The notes beneath the pieces were generated by a model that searched no databases, was not told where the DNA came from, and saw nothing but the letters and a program-made list of their open reading frames with translations. Both the position numbers and the translations under genes were made by a program. Positions 16,801 to 23,282 of a DNA stretch of 26,952 bases are shown piece after piece. The stretch's first letter is position 1. Every line of letters begins with the position of its first letter. Location: the NCBI GenBank assembly GCA_033064195.1, contig JARBJD010000638.1, positions 1 to 26,952 of the forward strand. Reading direction: 5' to 3'. The stretch comes from Blattamonas nauphoetae. Lineage: Eukaryota; Preaxostyla; Oxymonadida.

Positions 16801-18283
16801 AATCCTTCACTTGGAATCCTCTCGATTGACAGTAGGGACAGAGCTTGTATCCAGTGATTTTCTCAGGATCAACAATGAACATCACATGAACGAGAGTTGC
16901 CGTAAGTGGAATCATCAGAAGTGGGACTCTTGCATCATCATTTTCGTTGATGTACGATTGACTGAGGAAATACCGCTTCTTGTCTTCGTCGTATTCATAA
17001 ATATGAACTGTGATATTGAATAGTTGCATTGCTTTCTCCACGTCAGATGCAATATCAAATCCAGGGTATTTTCGCAAGTGTTCAGTGAGTTGATATGACG
17101 TGAGATTGGTGAGATTCATCCATTTGGTGAACAGTTTGTATGCTTCGGTGTTTCTCATTTTAATGGATATCTTCCTTCCTTGAACCTCAGGAAGAGTGAT
17201 GAATGATAGTGCTTGAAAGAAACAGATGTTGTACTCAGAATCAATGTATCGAATGTTTCTCGTTTTGATGTGTTCAGTGAGAATTGCATTTGCTTTTCCT
17301 GCAACTGGGAATCTGTACACAGCAACCAGAATGGAGTGGAAGGCAATGAACATTGTCTTTGTGTCCATCAGTGTTCTCTCCTGTGATTCTTTGATAAGGT
17401 TGATAGCATACTTGGAATACTCAGTGACGTCTGCTTCACTTCTTATCACAGTTGGGAAACTCCTCGATGTGTTCTCCAATTCTGGTCTGAAATCATTGTA
17501 CAGTGTCTCATAATTGTCTTTCCTTTCAACGATCTTACCAAAATCAATACTAATCTTGAATGGATGATCCTTCTCTTTTTCATACACTGCATTGATGAAG
17601 GTTGTGATTTCTTCAACATTCTTCAGATGATTGTGGAAGTACAACTGATATGGTTTTCCATTGTCACTCACTTTCTCGATCTCATTCTTCTTGAACTTCT
17701 TTCGTGCATTTGTCAGACACTCATTGAATCCAAGTTTGTCTCTTGGTTCAGCAAGTAGAATGCATTCATTGAATCCATCGAATTGCTTCACTTTTCTTGT
17801 TTCCATTTGTTCATTCTTCTTCTGAATGATCAACAGATTCTTCATCCAGTGATCCATCAGCTTCTCTTCAATTGATTTTAACTTCCTTGTGATCTTGAAC
17901 ACTTGCTTTTTCAATTCAGTTTCGTTCACTCTTGGATTTGCTTTCATGTCAATGATGATTACGTTTTTATCCTCTTCATTCATCATTGCATTGTTGTTTG
18001 TTTCATTCTGTTTCTGAATGAATTGAGCTTGTTCCATTTGTCGTTGGTTTCTAACTTCTTGAAGGAATTTTGGAATTAAATTGATATTAAGATATGCTGT
18101 TGGATTCGGATTTCGATATCCAACATCTGGGTGTTGAAGCAATGCCAGGAGAAATGAATAGTGATGTTGCTTGTATGGGCTGTCAGGTTTGTATGTTCGA
18201 CCATCAGTAAATGCGAATTGAGTGTTTGGAAATAGTTCTCTAACCTCTCTGATTTGTTCCTTCACTTTCCAGAGTTGTGTCAT
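13880..18283 (-). CDS. POLB: Protein-primed family B DNA polymerase with N-terminal OTU-like and internal HNH-like modules
   Basis: An intact 1467-residue protein that would replicate the element from a protein primer. Exonuclease motifs: YDFET (Exo I, D560/E562), FNSSRFD (Exo II, D655), YNIRD (Exo III, Y787/D791). Polymerase motifs: DFNSLYPS (A, 1020-1027), KTNLNGSYG (B, 1201-1209), GDTDS (C, 1300-1304) and PKCYSL (about 1369-1374). Residues 340-475 look OTU-like: NICFFQAL with candidate nucleophile C354, and a later H466. A zinc-finger-like C482/C485...H504/C508 follows. Between Exo III and motif A lies an HNH/treble-clef-like insert (about 890-940): CYIC (895-898), DRIDNSKGH (911-919), ENV, CDYCN (928-932). 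The N-terminal 330 residues are Lys- and Glu-rich and could contain the terminal protein, which is inference. It starts just behind the repeat-domain gene in the right TIR. It appears whole. Confidence 0.95.
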   Translation of the reverse strand: MTQLWKVKEQIREVRELFPNTQFAFTDGRTYKPDSPYKQHHYSFLLALLQHPDVGYRNPNPTAYLNINLIPKFLQEVRNQRQMEQAQFIQKQNETNNNAMMNEEDKNVIIIDMKANPRVNETELKKQVFKITRKLKSIEEKLMDHWMKNLLIIQKKNEQMETRKVKQFDGFNECILLAEPRDKLGFNECLTNARKKFKKNEIEKVSDNGKPYQLYFHNHLKNVEEITTFINAVYEKEKDHPFKISIDFGKIVERKDNYETLYNDFRPELENTSRSFPTVIRSEADVTEYSKYAINLIKESQERTLMDTKTMFIAFHSILVAVYRFPVAGKANAILTEHIKTRNIRYIDSEYNICFFQALSFITLPEVQGRKISIKMRNTEAYKLFTKWMNLTNLTSYQLTEHLRKYPGFDIASDVEKAMQLFNITVHIYEYDEDKKRYFLSQSYINENDDARVPLLMIPLTATLVHVMFIVDPEKITGYKLCPYCQSRGFQVKDSHFKTYYEKHLAECKELDGKHVKKISLDKTPRPFVPHILNNKTHEFLMAHQRQNEFKPTQYYITYDFETMEDLILDNLFSDDNTQLISHLKPLSVASAIKTKSGVKSIYFDLRDGKDFVKQWIRELFKFAETVRVDNDYDDPEIPSQNEVSVIGFNSSRFDINLIFRDVVDKDWKVVSFLGSTTKYKQVLIRHEKTQQVLRFIDMMSYTGPMTLDNAVKAFGGKTTLQKSFFAYESFDSSDYDTVLSKQEPFSKYEFYSSLNNSEMSDTDYQLYLDDWNKQGFKNRWDYLKFYNIRDVECMIAPLDNLIDLNFQYKVDMLHNLSLSANASAIKYACAYKYFDIDADYNECDKSGPIKITKQYWKYKVEGYRYQDQKAHRNTTANVTEADYDWFVQQCKRVCYICKCHFSQAVQPTLDRIDNSKGHSKENVKICCDYCNTYKSDHDEHLTRLRIQLKKDCIWKSLPMTLTHEQTYHKLRAAVTGGLSNVQHRQNIKDVTPINHFSFEDGVVKSTDTEHIMTHVCGVDFNSLYPSAFSSIKNKNNPYTKHRMYMPGRCLYTATGDEECRKIIEDKNQKTLFVAELKGHIDEKYINDFINFPPIFRNIVVNTTEENIGEKTYSLMKKHGLKTDDKQRKLTQLLSTHDQYMFFSTYYLWFLIDYCHFIIDDIKSVMVFSRHAGFEPFVTSFMNDRIEAMKVGNKGKEQFCKTNLNGSYGYDGMNTEKYNSITICNERRTYLKQMMKGFVATREINEDNYIVIEDREKASCKTCLQEAVFTLDNAKFWYLNFIYNFMYKCLDMNKIHFCEGDTDSAYWAISGDPNAGIHQQFEHVIADKEFYDAHKYEWFPNPEKGVDDEKKLLGLAIEKEGEQMICLAPKCYSLDEKCKIKGVSLKKTNITSDDYVKCLNREKTVTTTLNFQTRRAHTDDDSNGFEIAKIQQQKLSLSGIHLKAIVLENESCPPFIHGLKATDYLIQ

Positions 18284-18290
18284 TTACTAC

Positions 18291-18318
18291 GAATTAAAAA
18301 AATAAAAAATAAAAAAAG
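18291..18318 (-). promoter_or_regulatory. Putative polymerase promoter box
   Basis: Minus-strand TTTTTTTATTTTTTATTTTT, then TTAATTCGTAGTAAATG at the start codon. The TTAATT-GTA-TAAATG tail is shared with the two repeat-domain genes at 18752 and 20774 but not with capsid-module genes. Confidence 0.6.
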
Positions 18319-18326
18319 TTGAGTGA

Positions 18327-18752
18327 TTATTTTGGCTTCCTCAAATGTGGCTTCTTCTTTGCTTTTAGCCAGGAATCCAGTCGCACTTTGAAGACTTCAG
18401 ATCCACCAATTTCTCGATATGTGAATGGAGTCAGCACCTGCTTGTACTCACCAACGAGCTCACAGTTGTACTTCCTCAGTTCATTCTCAACAAAGGATTG
18501 AGTGTAGTGTCGACGTTGTGACATGTGTGGTCTGTTTCCTTGATTCCACAACTTTGGTTTTATCCTCCACTCAACACCTTCATGAACATAGATGACTGGG
18601 ATGTTTTGTCTCACATACTCAGAGACAAGTTCACAGTTCTCTTCTTTCATTGACTGAATTAAAGCTTGCTTGGATTCTGTTCGACGTTTTTCGCTCCCCT
18701 TTGGAGGGTTCGAAGTCTTTAGCGAGACATATGTAGTATTCACTGTTGTCAT
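18327..18752 (-). CDS. Two-repeat domain protein at the right TIR
   Basis: A 141-residue protein made of two units of about 55 residues. Each unit has a helix, NCELV-x-EY, a central strand region, a W followed by G or K, and PH near its end; the linker YTQSFVENEL starts unit 2. The first 104 codons or so lie in the TIR and recur at 2565-2873; the rest is unique. The layout (helix, 'GY/CELxSEY', Trp, 'RPH') recalls small DNA-binding modules repeated in phage and giant-virus proteins, but without the Cys pairs of treble-clef versions, so no family is assigned. DNA binding at the termini is an inference. It starts with ATG behind a polymerase-type box and appears whole. Confidence 0.7.
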   Translation of the reverse strand: MTTVNTTYVSLKTSNPPKGSEKRRTESKQALIQSMKEENCELVSEYVRQNIPVIYVHEGVEWRIKPKLWNQGNRPHMSQRRHYTQSFVENELRKYNCELVGEYKQVLTPFTYREIGGSEVFKVRLDSWLKAKKKPHLRKPK

Positions 18753-18757
18753 TTAAT

Positions 18758-18784
18758 ACAAATTAAAAAATCAAAAAAATAAAA
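18758..18784 (-). promoter_or_regulatory. Putative promoter box of the 141-residue gene
   Basis: Minus-strand TTTTTATTTTTTTGATTTTT, then TTAATTTGTATTAAATG at the start codon. Its copy in the left TIR sits at about 2534-2564. Confidence 0.55.
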
Positions 18785-18966
18785 ATGAAATGTGAAGTGA
18801 GGTGTTGGAACTTTGTATTTCTTGTTCCTTGTTGTGCCAGCTTTCATCTTGCTTCTTTCTTTTTTGTTTCTTCCTTCCAAGTTTCATTTTTTCATTCATT
18901 CAATTTTTCAATCATTCATTTTTCAATCTTTCAATCATTCATCATTCAATTTTTCAAGTTTGTATG

Positions 18967-19228
18967 ATTGTACCATGAGACAACCCGATACTCCTTTGGG
19001 GATCACTCTATCATGATCCTACTCAATGACTACTGCTGGCGAATTCCTTGAAGGGTTAAGTCTTGGGTGGGCATGATTTACGGTCACATTCAAGTGATGC
19101 CCACAGTGAACCCCCGGGGACAGCCTCCCAGCTCGTCCCGCTCCAATCCAACCTTCAATTCGTTCTACGCATTAGCCACGAGGGCACCATTTTGCCTGAG
19201 TATCAAGGGAAATTATGTCGAGGTATCA
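18967..19228 (-). repeat. Subterminal 270-bp block, copy C (right TIR)
   Basis: The inverted counterpart of 2108-2377. It keeps CCTTGAAGGGTTAAGTCTTGGGTGGGCATG and the CACCATTTTGCCTGAGTATC block but carries a GC-rich variant near 19100-19135 (ACCCCCGGGGACAGCC). Confidence 0.6.
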
Positions 19229-19402
19229 TACTTCAACTTTTTTGGAAATTGTGAATTTTTGAATTTTTTGAATTTTTGAATTTTTTGAAATTTTCCTAAG
19301 TTTTTTTTTTTGAAATTTTTTTTTGAATTTTTGAATTTTTTTTAAATTTTTGAAATTGTTTTGGCATTTTGAAACTTTTTCATTTTTTTTGAAATTAAGA
19401 TT

Positions 19403-19475
19403 GCCCCTCGCCTGAATCGAACCACCCCCTAGAAACGGGTGGACACTGGAACATACCCACTGAGCTACTAGCTCC
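19403..19475 (-). other. tRNA-like module 2, right TIR copy
   Basis: The counterpart of 1920-1989, with the same A-box (TAGCTCAGTGGG) and B-box (GGTTCGATTCA) on the minus strand. The central hairpin is slightly longer. It points toward the element's interior. Confidence 0.6.
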
Positions 19476-19554
19476 TGAAAATGTTAGTTTCGACCTGTGC
19501 CTTATACCTCGAATGTTCAGATCTGCTATATATTCCTTTTATTGTCCACCTATC

Positions 19555-19776
19555 TACCCTCGTTAAAAGCATGGATTTATCACGGGAACGACTTTTTACC
19601 CTCGTTAAAAAGCACGACTTTTTCTCGTCAGCGATTTTTCAAAATTAGTTAGATTTTCCTTTTTAACTTTTTTACCCCCGTTAAAAAAGCATGACTTTTC
19701 ACGGGAGCGATCTGCTAAATCTTAATTCTTGGCCACTTGTTACCCTCGTTAAAAAGCATGACTTTTTCACGGGAGC
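19555..19776. repeat. Four palindromic repeats, right TIR
   Basis: Copies at about 19555-19589, 19596-19635, 19672-19708 and 19740-19776 have the layout TACCCTCGTTAAAAAG, CATG core, CTTTTTCACGGGAGC. The second copy is the most diverged and has no left counterpart. Each can fold on itself around the core. Between copies 3 and 4 the spacer (TCTGCTAAATCTTAATTC) is shared with the left TIR. Confidence 0.65.
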
Positions 19777-19880
19777 ATTTTTGCTATATATTGGATTTAT
19801 TGACAAAGTTTTCAAATTTTGAATCTGCTATAGTGTCTTTTTTTCGGGTATAAAGTTTCTGATTTTCCGGGATAATTTCA

Positions 19881-19964
19881 GGACCGGATAGTCTAGTGGT
19901 AATGGTGAGTGCACGCACTACTACTACTAAGCTGAAGGTCCTAGGTTCAATTCCTGGCGGAAGC
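19881..19964 (+). other. tRNA-like module 1, right TIR copy
   Basis: It has the same sequence as the complement of 1517-1600. It has an A-box-like TAGTCTAGTGG, a repeated CTACTACTACTA stretch where an anticodon/variable region would be, and a B-box-like GGTTCAATTCC in a pairing T stem. The acceptor halves do not pair. It points toward the element's right end and the gene at 20181-20774 on the other strand. Confidence 0.6.
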
Positions 19965-20180
19965 ATTTAATTTCACATATCACTGCCCTTTGGCATGGTC
20001 TAGGCCCTTGGCAAGACCAACGTACGTCTCCGGAACTCAAACCGATAAAAATGAGTTCCGATGCCGGTCTAAAAGGGACCGATGAGAAGGGTCGCAACCT
20101 TCGGAACCTTGAAAAAATACACCAGCTTCCGCCAAAATCAAGGTTTTTGCATTTTTGAAAATTTTCAAAAATAACAACAT

Positions 20181-20774
20181 TTAAGTCCTCTCATGATACT
20201 TATGCAAGTGAGGTCGATCTCCAAAGTACAACCAATTGTCCAAACGAACGGAATACTCTTTTCCCGTTTCCAAACTACGATACTTGAATGGTTCAAGTAC
20301 CTTTGTGTATGTTCCAACTAGTTCACAATTCTCTTTTTTCAATTCATTTTCAACAAACGATTGTGTGTATCGTTTTCGTTTACCGAGGTGACTTCGTTCT
20401 CCTTTCATCCATTTCGATGGAATCACCTTCCATTCGATTCCTTCATGTCGATACGTGATTGATCCACTCGAACAAGTATATTCGGAGATCAGTTCACAAT
20501 TCTCTTTTTGCATTGACTCAATCAACTTCTCTTTTGTGCACCAGTTGGTTGCTGACGCATATTTTCGGGGATACTTGTGTGATCTTTTTCCTCTGACGAA
20601 ATTGTGGACATACATTCGATAAACCTCATCTGGTTTATCTTCGTGCACGTATTCGAAAGTGCTGGATACGAGATATGTTGTTCCTTGTCTATTTAGAGTC
20701 GGTGGTGATTTCAGAATCAAATGTTCATTTTCCAAAATTTCTAGTAGTTGAGTTGGAGTTAAAGATGTTCCCAT
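20181..20774 (-). CDS. Three-repeat domain protein near the right tip
   Basis: A 197-residue paralog of the 141-residue protein. Its second and third units align with the two units there (KENCELISEY, HEGIEWKVIPSKW, YTQSFVENEL, NCELVGTY, PHL). The first unit (about residues 5-70: LLEILENEHL, VYRMYVHNFVRGKRSHKYP) is a diverged copy of the same module. It is rich in basic residues, without Cys pairs or membrane segments. It starts with ATG behind a polymerase-type box and ends just outside the TIR body, making it the outermost gene of the element. A terminus-binding or regulatory role is possible. It appears whole. Confidence 0.68.
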   Translation of the reverse strand: MGTSLTPTQLLEILENEHLILKSPPTLNRQGTTYLVSSTFEYVHEDKPDEVYRMYVHNFVRGKRSHKYPRKYASATNWCTKEKLIESMQKENCELISEYTCSSGSITYRHEGIEWKVIPSKWMKGERSHLGKRKRYTQSFVENELKKENCELVGTYTKVLEPFKYRSLETGKEYSVRLDNWLYFGDRPHLHKYHERT

Positions 20775-20780
20775 TTATTA

Positions 20781-20809
20781 CTAGTTAAAAAATAGAAATA
20801 AAAAATAAA
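20781..20809 (-). promoter_or_regulatory. Putative promoter box of the 197-residue gene
   Basis: Minus-strand TTTATTTTTTATTTCTATTT, then TTTAACTAGTAATAAATG at the start codon, the same class as the polymerase box. From 20810 to 21225 no gene is seen: the element tip ends at 20924 and unremarkable host DNA follows. Confidence 0.5.
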
Positions 20810-20926
20810 TCAACTTTATTTCTGTCAGTCAATCAGTATTGAGAATCTGACTGATTTATTTGGATTCTCCCAAGAGTAGTATCGTCTAAGGTGAAGGGGT
20901 TCCACATTCGCCTATATCACTACTTT

Positions 20927-20941
20927 GCTAGCGGCAGTCCG
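20927..20941 (-). repeat. Host 15-base motif copy next to the right element edge
   Basis: Read on the minus strand, CGGACTGCCGCTAGC is identical to the first copy of the array at 22606-22705. It sits 2 bases outside the proposed right tip. No copy was found at the left edge. Confidence 0.6.
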
Positions 20942-21225
20942 TCGATTTTCAGGTTATTTGTGGTGATTCATTTAATTTTTCTGGAACTATTAGCAAAATG
21001 AGTCATTTTGAAATTGAAATCCTGCGAATTCAAACCGAGATATGTTAAGGTGGCCATTAAAGGAGTACTTTTTAGGATCAGACCGATCATGAGAGATAAC
21101 TGATATTCAAAGTAAAAAATTCATCCAGAAGAACATCATAGGACATTTTCGAAATCAACATCGGTTTTTAGTCAGATCTCTCGGCTCTCGCGACCACTAA
21201 AGTTAAGGGTCGTGTTCAGCTCTAA

Positions 21226-22192
21226 TCTCTTCTAAAGCGACAGGAATTTCCTATTCTGAGGAGACACAAATGCAAAACGACCACAATTGTAACAGTAAAG
21301 CTTCTGCCTCGCTCCTCTGATGTCATTCTCACGTTTACAGACGAAGATTCGCTTTTCCCTGAATCATTGGAAGCAATTCTTTATTTCCTCCAGTCTTTCC
21401 AGCCCAACTCCAATTCAGTTCAATATCCTGCACATCTTTTGGACGTACACTTTGTGCAGTCGGAAATGAAGGCACCGTAGGTTCAATGCAACCATCTGCT
21501 CGGAATCGACATTCAAATCGATGTATGGCGATTCTCTGTGGCTGAGGAAAACAGTGGGATCATTTCGCTGTTCGACTTTCGAATGATTGAGTGCCATAAT
21601 CCAAGATGGTCGTCGATTGGCTCATTCATCCCGATATTCATGCAACAGTCAGATCCTGAACAGGATCGACCGTTCCCACCGCCACGAAGGAAAAAGAGCA
21701 CAGTTGTGTCGTGTGCATTTTCACCAGATTGAAACAATATTGTGGCAAACACGATGAACATTGGAGTGTTCTTATTAGATGTGAACGCAGCTGAATCAAA
21801 CACAGCTGTTGTGGCTCCACAATCAGAAGCAGAAACTCTCCCATCCTTCAGGTGCTCCCTTCGGAACTATTCACTCCACCCGACCAATCACCGCCTGCCG
21901 ATCCTCCCCTTTCACTCCCAAACTCCAGACAGCCCCGCTCGCACGTGGGATGGAATCAGACAGCAGCCAGTCGGCGAACTTGTCCACTGAAGACTCGTTT
22001 GACTCAGACAGCATCGATGGGAGGTCCAGAGGAACACAGCCAGCGACAGAAAGCGAAGAAGAGGCACCGGATCTGCTGAGTGAGAAGATAATGCGTGACG
22101 ATGATGAAGACGAGCTTCTAGAAGCAGGCAAGAATGTTGGACATGCGCCAAATTGGATGATACTTGAAAAGTTAATGCTTGGAAATGAGTGA
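21226..22192 (+). pseudogene. WD40-like host gene relic with acidic tail
   Basis: One frame is open from 21226 apart from stops at 21478-21480 and 21730-21732. It contains IDVWRFSVAEENSGIISLFD and STVVSCAFSPD followed by NIVANTMNIGVFLLDV, which look like WD40 blades (CAFSPD, then a strand ending in a hydrophobic-D dipeptide). After about 21850 the likely coding frame shifts, and an acidic Ser/Asp/Glu-rich tail (phrases DSFDSDSIDG, EEEAPDLL, RDDDEDELLEAG) runs to a stop at 22190-22192. It is therefore a decayed host gene with at least two stops and one frameshift, unless short introns or base errors explain them. No orthologue is named. Confidence 0.45.
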
Positions 22193-22605
22193 AAGAAACA
22201 ATAAGGAAAGAACAGCATCCATGAGTGCTAAATCTCAAAACTAATCATCAATATCCGGAAGAAGATGGAGAACTAAAAGATTTTGGCTCATCGTTTCACA
22301 ATTGCCTTCATACATTTCAAGAAACAGAGTCAAAGAAAAGTGGTTCACCCTGCATTGAAATGGAAACAAAATGGTACATTATCTCTGTCTCGCATCTTAT
22401 CCTTCATTATCAGTGGTATGAATATTTGATTAACCAAAAAATAACACATGTCTGTCACAATTGGTTAGATTAAACAAAATCCCTCATCGACAGTCATCAA
22501 TACACCAATCTTCGATTCATCACTGAATTTGAATAAAAATATGTGTTATTGTGATCATAGTTCAAGTAAAAGTGTGAAGGTTTGTGATAATAGCCCGGAA
22601 AACGA
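22193..22605. other. Non-coding host stretch
   Basis: Nothing supported is seen. An 82-codon plus-strand frame at 22225-22473 has no recognisable domain and reads like random sequence. Confidence 0.4.
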
Positions 22606-22705
22606 CGGACTGCCGCTAGCGATGTGCGGACTGCCCCTAGCATAAACGGACTGCCCCTAGCCCAAAAAACGGACTGCCCTAGTCATTACGCGGACTGCGC
22701 GTAGC
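22606..22705 (+). repeat. Array of five copies of a 15-base motif
   Basis: The motif CGGACTGCCCCTAGC occurs at 22606-22620, 22627-22641, 22647-22661, 22670-22682 (shorter) and 22691-22705, with variants in the central four bases. Start-to-start spacing is 20-23 bases, and the spacers are short and unrelated. A sixth copy in inverse orientation is at 20927-20941. There are no CRISPR-like features. It could be a host intergenic repeat or a protein-binding cluster. Confidence 0.7.
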
Positions 22706-23074
22706 AACACCCGTTTCGGTGTTGATGACGATAATCACGTCTTCCCCTTCTTCCTCCACAACAAACTCGTACCATCCCCACACTTCTTTGTCGAACACAA
22801 GCACCACAAACGCTGATTGTGGATCAGACTCGACGAGATGGGCTGTCGCAACTTGGAGTGTGGAGAAGGAGGGAACGGAAGGCGTGTCGAAGACGTGGCG
22901 GAGAACATCCAGATAGCTACCCTCCTCGTCGAAGCGGAAGGCATACGGCAGAACAGGCATTGAGTTGTCGTTGGACATGGCTGAAGATGACGATGCAGGA
23001 ACCACTCCAACAATCGAAGTGATCGTGAAAGTTGAGTCGGACTGAAGAGCTGCTTCTGACGGAGAGACGAGCCA
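22679..23074 (-). pseudogene. Unknown host gene fragment
   Basis: An open frame of about 130 codons without a clear ATG start. It has a protein-like sequence (STFTITSIVGV, PYAFRFDEEGSYLDVLRHVF, AFVVLVFDKEVWGWYEFVVEEEG), suggesting a beta-rich domain. Its last 25 bases overlap the final copy of the 15-base motif. It lies about 210 bases downstream of the broken ARM-like gene on the same strand. No family is assigned. An ATG inside at about 22978 could be a start. Confidence 0.35.
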
Positions 23075-23282
23075 AAATCATCAAAGTGAGACGTGAAACG
23101 GGAAGTTCGTTTTATCAATCTCGTCTTCTTCCTTCTCACATCGCGATGTTCATCCCACTCGCCTCACTCACACTTTCAACATACTCTTCGATCTTTGATT
23201 GAGTTTCATCGTCCATTCTCATCAACCACCCTTCAATCGCATTTTCTCGTCCTGTTTCTCGTTGTCTTTCCACTCTCTTCAT

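Larger units (their letters stand above)
1128..20924. mobile_element. Polinton/Maverick element, 19.8 kb
   Basis: A self-synthesising virus-like DNA element bounded by terminal inverted repeats. It encodes the Polinton hallmark set: protein-primed family B DNA polymerase, retrovirus-type integrase, FtsK/HerA-like packaging ATPase and double-jelly-roll capsid protein. Both tips read AGTAGT from the outside, followed by about 50 bp of alignable sequence with a shared GGAACCCC block. The usual 6-bp target duplication is not evident. The TIR copies of a shared gene segment (2565-2873 and 18441-18752) are almost identical, which argues for a young insertion. The polymerase, integrase, ATPase and several small genes look whole; the fibre, second capsid, terminal capsid and two small loci are broken, with perhaps ten breaks overall. 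No Ulp1-type protease was recognised. Confidence 0.93.
18437..20924. repeat. Right terminal inverted repeat
   Basis: The body 18437 to about 20166 is the inverted counterpart of 1311-2873, about 170 bp longer because of longer A/T runs and one extra palindromic repeat. From 20167 to about 20870 the right end holds a gene (20181-20774) with no partner on the left. The outermost 50 bases again match the left tip. The non-coding stretch 18785-20180 holds T-rich low-complexity runs (18880-18965, 19240-19395), copy C of the 270-bp block, both tRNA-like modules and the palindromic repeats. Confidence 0.88.

Noticed and set aside
19881-19964. Functional class II tRNA gene
   Set aside because: A and B boxes and the T arm are good, but the acceptor halves do not pair and there is no normal anticodon arm.
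1128-20924. Retrovirus or LTR element, because of the integrase
   Set aside because: No reverse transcriptase is present; inverted rather than direct terminal repeats, a family B polymerase and a packaging ATPase fit a Polinton.
1122-20930. A 6-bp target duplication at the proposed tips
   Set aside because: CATAGC before 1128 and TTGCTA after 20924 do not match, and shifting the tips by a few bases did not help. The duplication may have been lost, or the tips may be off by a few bases.
22606-22705. CRISPR array
   Set aside because: Repeats are 13-15 bases, spacers only 5-9 bases, and the host is a eukaryote.
22819-23022. Plus-strand Arg-rich frames near 22.8-23.0 kb
   Set aside because: The minus-strand frame at 22679-23074 has far better protein character over the same bases.
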